64,000 nucleotides of DNA from Rhipicephalus microplus (lineage: Eukaryota; Arthropoda; Arachnida; Ixodida; Ixodidae), in NCBI RefSeq assembly GCF_043290135.1, contig NC_134704.1, positions 14,958,001-15,022,000 on the forward strand, given 5' to 3'. Within the stretch, counting starts at the first letter, position 1; every line of letters begins with the position of its first letter. Position numbers and translations under genes: made by a program. Under the pieces are notes generated by a model. The model had not been told where the DNA came from. It did no database searches and worked only from the letters and a program-made list of their open reading frames with translations. Positions 50,101 to 59,100 of the stretch are shown here, piece by piece.

Positions 50101-53100
50101 GTATGCATTCAAAAAACAATGGACTGTTGTTGTTATACTTGATTGAGCAGTTGGTGCACTAAGAAAGTTTTTCCAGGAGGGTACAGTTTGGTGTGCCACT
50201 TTCATGCAGGCACAAGAGGCTGCGCTTGACCTTTCCAACATACACAAGTTGGTGGAAGAGAGCGTCTCTGATGCGGTGGCATCCACGAGTGAAGTGAGTC
50301 TTTGTTTGGGTTGCTTTGTAGGACCCAGCAATGTAGCGTAGTTTTTGTGCATGGCAGTAAACTGATGATGACACATGCATGACCTATATCATTATTTTGT
50401 GCCTCAACTATAGATGTCCTTGAAAGCGTAGGCAAACTTTTAATTTGATATTGATATGGACATGGTTACAACCATTTATTCATTTCTTTTTCAAGTGCCC
50501 ATTGTTTTCAGTGCAGTAATTCTGATTTAATTATTCCATGCCACTTTTGTACACATTGCTAATTGTTCTGCCAGACAATATAGTAGCTGACTGTAATGAA
50601 ACTCAAATCATATTAGTATTTGTTTTCTTAAGCAAAGTAAGAACTCAAGCAATTTTAAAAGAAATTTACCTATTGCTTTTTTCTTAATATAACTTGTCAA
50701 CTTCCCTTACGGTGTAAGAAAATTGACCTCCCCCTTCCAAAAAAAAAAAAAAAGGAAACGAAAATGTCTTAAAAGTTTGAGTGCCAAAACTTGAGTGTGA
50801 GAGGTTGAATAATGAGACAAGATTTTCATGTATCTGTGATGTGAATACAATGTACTACGAGTTGTGAATGAGCACTTATGTTTTGTAATCCCAAAGCGCT
50901 TTCATTACTTTTCCAAAATAGCAATGTATATGTCATTACCTTCATCCAGCTGTACTTAGCGATGTAGTTCACAACAGTTCTCTTGTCCTACCTTCTTCTG
51001 GTTTCAGTGTTTCGTCGAGCAGAAAAGAGCTGCTGACGATCAAATGGCTGTCTGCACAACTGCCATGTCGGAAGCTGTCGGGGCAGGAACTGACATCACA
51101 CGAGGACAAGCTGACAAGGCCAAGACATTGGTTGGAAATTTCGACGCCATAGTGTCCAAGAGCTGTGGCGAGTTTTCGTCCACAGGCCATCATGGCTCTG
51201 TAAAGACCGCGCAAGTGCAGGACATTTCCGAAGCTCTTCGTGCAGGCATCTCCAATGACATGGCAAAATGCTCCTCAGTGGTCTCCGATTTCTTCCAGAA
51301 TGACTTGCAGGAGTATGTGCCCACAGGTAAGAGCGTCTCTTTTTAACAACCATTGACGATTATTGTCTTCAAATTCTGTATTGATGTAGCCAATGATGAC
51401 TATACTCATCCTGTTGATTCTTGATACTAGTGCACGCGTGTCCATGTAGTGCTTTTTCTCTCACCTTCTGTTATATTGCAGCCTCTGGGAGTCCCACATG
51501 TCATGTGGCTAGGTACCTTGCTATGATGGGTTGAAAGCACATAAGTGTTTTTACTGCCGTGTAGATTTTGCATCTCATAACATCGCATACCATGCCCCTG
51601 CAAAATGCTTCCTTGCGAGACACGAAGGCTATGCAGTGAAGCTTTCTTAATTAGCTCATGCATTTAAAAAAAAAATGAAAAAACCTTGGTGGATTGAAAT
51701 AACAGTGCCATATTGTAGGACATGCTGAAAAAGAAAATGGACTTCGCTGCTCTATTCCATATTTTGTCTTCATTTAGTGCCGAAAGTGTATTATAGACAA
51801 AGGGGGTAGCATGTTTATTTGCACGTCCAACATATACAAAATTGGTCATGCACGATGTGTTTATGGGAAAGTTTCATCATGTATAATTGTTATGTGTACC
51901 TTGCTCTTTTTTTTTTCTTTTTTCTTTCCTAATTTTTTTTCAAATAAATGAACATATCTAATCGACGCTCAGCTCCCTATCGATAAATTTATTTTGAATG
52001 AAGGAGATGGGTTCCTTCAGTTCTCTAGAACCTACCCTAATAGCTTTTTCACTTTTGTGTTTATTATGGGAGCTTTGTATGCAATGCTTCCTTTCATTCT
52101 ATTGAAACATTTTGATTGATGTGTTTTTAGTCTTTCTGCTGAGGGTTTTGCTATGTGCAAGTTTTCTTTTTCCTTATTCTTTCTTTTAATTTTTTAGGCT
52201 GTACCCCCCAGAGACGAGAATACAGGTTCCCGACGCAGCTGGCACAAACATCGCCACATGAGCGGATTCTAAAGAGACTGAGGACAGCAGTGGATTTTAA
52301 CGCTGCAGCACAACTAGAGCTTCCCTCATCTGACGAGGTAAGTGTACCAGTGTATGTGACGTAGGAGCGTCATTGGACTTCATATACTTTGCCATGTGGC
52401 AAGTCGTCTTTTTATGATTGTAGCTTCTGTGCTTTGACGGAGCATTGACAATATTGAAGACAACATAGCTCTAAAGACAGATTTGTCTGCACACATGCAC
52501 ACAATCATTCACAGTATGTATATCAACTTTATTATAAAAAGACAGGGCATGCAAGCACTAACGCAATAAGAAAGTTAGGACACTGTAAGTGCCAGTATAT
52601 CAGTGTACAGTAATAAATCGTTAACTCAAAGTTATTAAGCTCGGGGCAAATTTCGAGATAAGCAAAGTTGCGCTATTCGCGGGGACAATGAGCGCCTTTC
52701 AAAAAATTAATAGTACTTACCGGCTTTTCAGCTGCAGTTTCTAATCTTCCTTCTTGTGCAGGTTTAAAAGAAAAAAAATAACATACAAGAGATTTAAACC
52801 GGCTGGGTTTTGCCGCACTGCTTTGCCTGCTTTGCGGTCGTACTCAGGCCTAGGAAGGCGTCCTCCAGCTGCTTGACACATCGCGTCAGTCGATCTTTTC
52901 CGCTGCTGCACTCGACCTTATTTCAAATCCATACCATCAACATCGCTTCATCTGGGAACTTCGACCCTCGAACCCGCTTCCGCTGGCTGAAGAAGCTCTG
53001 CTAAAATCCATCCAGCACCTTCTGCTTGTTTCTCAACACCGTCGAAAGCATAGGCAAAGGGATTCTGAATTCCTGCGTGACGCTCGATTTTGTTCGGCCT

Positions 53101-56100
53101 GTTTACTCCACTTTCTTAATTAGGGCAACCTTTTCTTCTAGCGTTAGCAACTTGCCTTGCTCTGATGTCATGCTTGCTGCACTCGTGCTAAGTTGCCGCT
53201 CCTCACAGCGAAAAATTCATACCGCTCAGTATGCGCAGATGAACGGAAATCACACCTCGGGAAAAATCACGAGCACTGCACTCACGGACTTCATGTGTCA
53301 CAGCATCGCGCGAATCTTGTGAAATGGTTTGGCGGCGGAGTTTTGGCTCTCCTCCCAGTAAATATTTCGAGTTATCTACAATCCGACGCAAAAACACTTC
53401 TAGGTAAAGGAAAATAGGAAAAAAGGATGTATAGAAAAATGTTCAGTGCCACAGAAAATTTCAACTTAGCCAATTTTTCGAGATATGCGAGCTTGAGTTT
53501 ACGAGGTATTGCTTTAAATAAACCCCTTCTCTTCTCTGGCTACGCCAATGCCGTCCATCCTTATTGAACGTACCTTGCAAATGAATTGGTGTCAAATTGA
53601 CAGAACTTGATTATGCGTGAATTGTATAACTTTATATGCATGCTGGTAATGGCTGCCTATGATCTGATTTTCTGTGAAATATGGGTGTTATTCAGTAAAA
53701 TGAAAATTCCTTCTGCTGTTGAATTACTTGTTGTTTTGTGCTAAAAAGCTGACATAAGATGATATTTAATAATTCATAATGACCTGGGTTTTGACTATGG
53801 CCCATCGTTTACAAAATTCTCTTTGTTTTCAGGGTGGCCTGAATCCACCACTCACCAAATCGCTTCAGTCTTCTTCTGGATCATCGACGGAGTCTCTGTC
53901 ATTCAATCCTGCGGTATTTTATAACTTTATCAATTTAAAAGATTAAAAGTGCTTAATAAGTAAAAATGTCACTGAAACATGCAGGTGATAATTGTGAATA
54001 GGTGTGCTATGGAGCTGTTGATATTTGAATATGGCTGAAGTAGTCTTGTTGTCTCCTCCTCGGGGACGCAAGCCTCCTTTCTGCCTTCTTCACCTGCTCT
54101 TGTGTTAGTTGCAATACACTCAAACCATGATATAATGAACCCTGATGTAACGAATGATCATAAATACAGTGTTAAGAATATATGCTTATAACAAATTTTT
54201 GGATATAACAACTTTTTTGTGGCAGATGTGACTTTATTATAATGAGGTTTGAGTGTAGTTTGACTCATCCCAACAAAGACCTCTTTGCAACTGTATTCCT
54301 CTTCATATTTTCCGCTTCTCTTCACTTGGCCAAACCTAATGGCAGTGAAACCTTGCTTAATCAACCCTCATTAATTCCAAAAATTGCATAATCTGAATCC
54401 ATCCTCTGATTCTGGCAAGCATAGGTATTTAATATCTTCAAATTTGTTTATTGCCACCTATTTACCCAAATCTATATTTTTTTCGGATGGTTTGTCGAGT
54501 GTGTGGTGCCACAAATGTGTGAAATGAAAAATGGTGGTAGCGTCCAAGGAAAGGAAGTGATGTATTCCGCATCACCATACTAGCCATTATTGCGAACTTT
54601 ATGGCAATGATAGGAAAGCCGCAGCACTTCATCTTGCACAGCTGCTTGGTCACCATTTGTGACACCTTAGTCAGAACTGTGGATGGAACCTAGTTCACTA
54701 ACGGTAATTTTATTTTGACACTGTGCACTTGGGCTCATCGTGTGGCAATTAGAAAGGCCTGGATACTATCATGATCGTATAAGTGCATGGTAGTGGCGGC
54801 GTGTGCCGCCGATGAATGAATGACTAGACAGCTTGAGTGCCTATCGGAACAAAAGCCCCTTCATTCCAACTTGCACATGCTTATATACATAAACAACACT
54901 GGCGCCACCTGCGGCAGTGATCGCAGAACCGAAACGAAATAGACAAATATACAACACATTCCCTTCCTTAAAAACAGCTATATGGATTACGGATTTTTTA
55001 GGTTATTATGTTAGCACATGTACAAAAATACTATACAAAAATACAAACTGTACAATGAACGTAACTATTTTTAGTAGAAAATGAATCCACCACACTGGAT
55101 GGGTCCGTTTCATTCGCTTTAGCACAACTTTTCTTGCTACACCTTGTAGCCATAACGCTCTGGTAGTAGTCTCTTTCTTGGAGGTAGCACCCTGCGTTGC
55201 TGTGTGACTACTCCTGGAGACTTGGCTGACTGTGTCGCAGCAGGCAACCTGTGTGCCTGCGCAGCGGAAGGAGACGTGGGTGCCTGCGCAGCCGAAGGTG
55301 CAGCAGCTGAAGTCCCCGTAGTTATCTCTGGGGTAGGGCCCCCGCATGTAGGCAGAGATCCTCCTCCCCTAGCTGTAGTTTCCTCCCCACGTATAAAGGG
55401 CGGCAGAGGCTCGTGGCACCTTCGAAAACTTGGATGCATTCCATGTTTTGCCGTCAACCAGGCGAAAAGAAGACGGTCCCTTCCTGCTGATCACTTCTCT
55501 TGGGCGGCTGAATTCCAGGTCGCCTTTAAATCTAGTTGTGGGTTTCTTCACTCTGACGAAGTCACCAACGTCAACTCTGGTTTCTCTTGCAGCCCTCCGA
55601 GCGTCCATGTATCGTTTGCTGCTCTGTTGCTTTTGCTTTACCTGCTCACGTACACGCCGGAGTTCAGAGTTAGGGTCATCAAAGAAGGTTACCGACGAAT
55701 GCCCCACAACATCCAACCGAGTTCTTGGCAGCCGCCCGTGTAGCAGAAGAGCTGGAGCCCTTGCCGTTGTAGCATGCGATGTGCATCGGTAAACACCCAG
55801 GTACTCTGTTACCGCCTGGCGCAAAGGTCGATGCTCAAGAACCGCCACTTGCATGAAGCTTTTTATTACTCTGTTAAAGCGCTCCACTTGGCCGTTTGCT
55901 TGTGGATAGTATACTGACGAATGTTTGACCTGGATGCCGCGATCTTGAAGAAATGCCTCTAACTCCCGAGATGCAAACTGTGGACCGTTATCGCAAATAA
56001 CCTCTTCTGAACAGCCTTCGCGCGAACACAAAGACCAAAAAGCGTATTACTGTGCTGGTTGTCGTCTCACTACAGAAATGCACTTCGGGCCATTTGGAAT

Positions 56101-59100
56101 AATAATCTACAAGTGTGATTGCACATCTGCAATCGTAGGGCGCCCTCTCAAATGGGCCTACAATATCCATGCTGAGTTTGAGCCACAGCTGCTCTGGAAA
56201 GGGGACCGGTTGCAAGGGTGTAGCTCGCACCTTGACGCTCTTGTCTGCTTCCTGTCATATGCTACACATCCGGATAGCTAGCTCGACTTGGCGGTTTGTG
56301 CCCGGCCACCAATACTTTTCTCACAGCCGCGCTTTTGTTCGCACCACTCCATATACAACTCATGTGCTGCTGCGATTACCTGCTGCGTGAGTGACGTGGG
56401 AACCACAAGCCGCTACCATTGCGGGTAGCGGGATGGACAGAGCGCTTACTACGGTACTACGCCTACTACTCCTGTTCCTTGGGTTGAAAGCAATGCCACC
56501 AAGGCTTAATGATCAGTGAGCAACGTGAAGTGGCACCCCCACAAGTACACGTGCCACAACTCGCACGCCCAAACACAGGCCAATGCTTCCCATTCTCCTA
56601 CCGAATATTTTCTCTCAACTGGCAAAAGAACTCGAGACACGAAAGCGACAGTGTGCAGTTTATGTCCATCCGCCTGCTGTAGGACCGCGCCAACTCCACA
56701 CTCTGATGCATCCGTCGACACTAAGACTGGAAGAGATTCATCGAACATTCTCAGTATAGAGCTAGATGCCAGCATGTCTTTGGTCTTTCTGAAACTAGCG
56801 TCTATCTCGTCAGACCAAATGAATCACTGCCCCTTTCTTAGCAGGACACGCATTGGTTCAACCATGTCAGCGAAATTGGGAATAAACCTAGAATAATATT
56901 CGACCAATCCCAGAAATGATCGAAGGCTGGCTGGATTCGTAGCCGCTGGAGTGTCTCGGATGAAAGCAACCTTTTCCTTCAATGGTACAATACCGTTTGC
57001 GGTGATCCTGTGGCCTAAGAACGCAAGCTCCGGCGTATCGATAACGCATTTCGTGTTTAATTTGAGTCCTGCCTCTTTTATGCACCTCAGCACTGCGGTA
57101 AGATTTGCCATGTGCTCCTCTCTGCTCTTCCCAAACACTATGATGTCATCGATATAGAACCGGACGCCGCTGCAGAATTTTCGACATCATACTCTGAAAA
57201 GCAGATGGTGCCGATGCCAGCCCAAAACACACGCGCTTAAAACGAAAGAGGCCGTCGTGTGTTATAAAAGCCGAAGAATCGCGGCTTTCGGGGTGAAGCA
57301 TGACCTTATGGTAAGCTGATGCAAGATCAAGCTTGGAAAAGTGGGTTGCCCCTACTAGACTGCATAATAGCTCTTCTGTATGAGGGAGGGGAAAGCTATC
57401 TGCTATGACGGCTTTGTTTACCTGTCGAAGATCTACACAAAGGCTGATACCTCCATCTTTCTTTTCAACCACAGCAATGGGCTGCACCCACTCGGATGCC
57501 TCTATTGGCTCTATCACGTCCATTTTTTCCAAGCGGCGCAGTTCTTCCGAGGCTCGTGGCCGCAGTTAGAGCGGAAGGCTCGAGTTTTGAAGCAACTGGC
57601 TGAATTGTCTATAGTGTTTTGACGAGATGAACAAAACCCCTTGCGATGCCAAGTACTGGATCGAAAATGGCACCAAACTCTTCGACTAATTCTGATGGAA
57701 GATGAATGGACTCCTCCGCCTCTGTCTTGACCGCAGTGTGCTCCGTTCGAGCACTAGTGCGCACCGTTGTCGTTTCAAGGCATTGTAGTGTCAACCCATC
57801 AATCTGCAGACTGAACACCCTAATTGCATCAATACCCAAAAGCAAGGTACCTTGTTCAACGACACAAAAAAGAAGCATTGTTGTGCAGTTATTGTACGTG
57901 ACATTTAGCAAAGAAGTAACCACACGCTGGAATGGGTTTCTTCGAATAGTTCAGTAGTCTAATTCGAGCAGCTGAAAGCTGCTGACCTTCAAAATGCTGC
58001 CTAAATAGGTCATACGTCAAAATCGATACTCATGATCCTGAATCCACGAGAAAAGTTAACTTTGTTTCACCAACTGCTACTGATAGGTAGATTGCGGGAC
58101 GAGTGGATGTCTTCACGGCAAGAATGCTCAATACTTCAGTTATCGAACTTTAGTCGTCTAGTTCACGAACAGGAGCGGCGTTTTTGTTGCAGACCGAGCG
58201 AAAATGACCCATAATACCGCAACCATGACACCGCTTGTTTTTGGTGGGGCAGCGGAATACAGGTGCATTGTGCCGAGGTGAACCGCAGCGGTAACACTGG
58301 CCCTGTTGGCTGCGTGACAGTTTCGAGGGGTCGCCCGAAGAAGATGCGGGCGGAGGGGCGTTTCCGTGAGCATTTATGCTCTGGACATCTGCAGTAGCGA
58401 ATTCTTTGCAATCATTGGTTGCCTGCTCAAACTGCGTTCGCAGTTTTTTGTTCGCTCGAGCTGTACTAATAGCGATTACTACAGCTCAAGCGAACGAAAG
58501 AGAATACCCTTCAAGCAGCAACCGCTCGCTCAAGTTCCGAGATAATGCGCCCGCAACGAACTGGTCACGCAAGGAATCTTCTTGAGAAGGAAAAGAGCAC
58601 GTAGCAGAAACCTCATGTAAAGCGGTAATGTACTCATTGATTGCTTCACCGACTTGCTGCATGCGCCTACTGAACCGGTGTCGTTCGACCACAACATTTG
58701 TTGTTGTCGTGAAGTGCGCATGCAGCGCTGCGACAGCGGTATCATACGACGATGCTTCATTCTCTGTCTGAGAAGTGTCCTTGACACCTCCCAAATCTGT
58801 ATCAGTAGTTGGACTATCACTGGACATTGCGTTGGGCGAAGATTGAAGCGGTAGTGTGTGAAATATGCGCTGGCCTTCTACGCCGAGGCTGAGGATTAGA
58901 AGAGCCTTTCGACGGTCCGGCGCACAGTCTGAAACACCAGATGCGAGCAGGAAATTCTCGAAGATGCGGATCCATTGCGGCCAGGCAACAGCAGGGCGGC
59001 CAGGCATGGGCAGGAACGGGGGCGGTGGTGCCAGTCCGAAAACACTCATGGCACGGGAAACAGTCGGCGAAAATGACGAAAATCACACCCCCTCCTAAAC

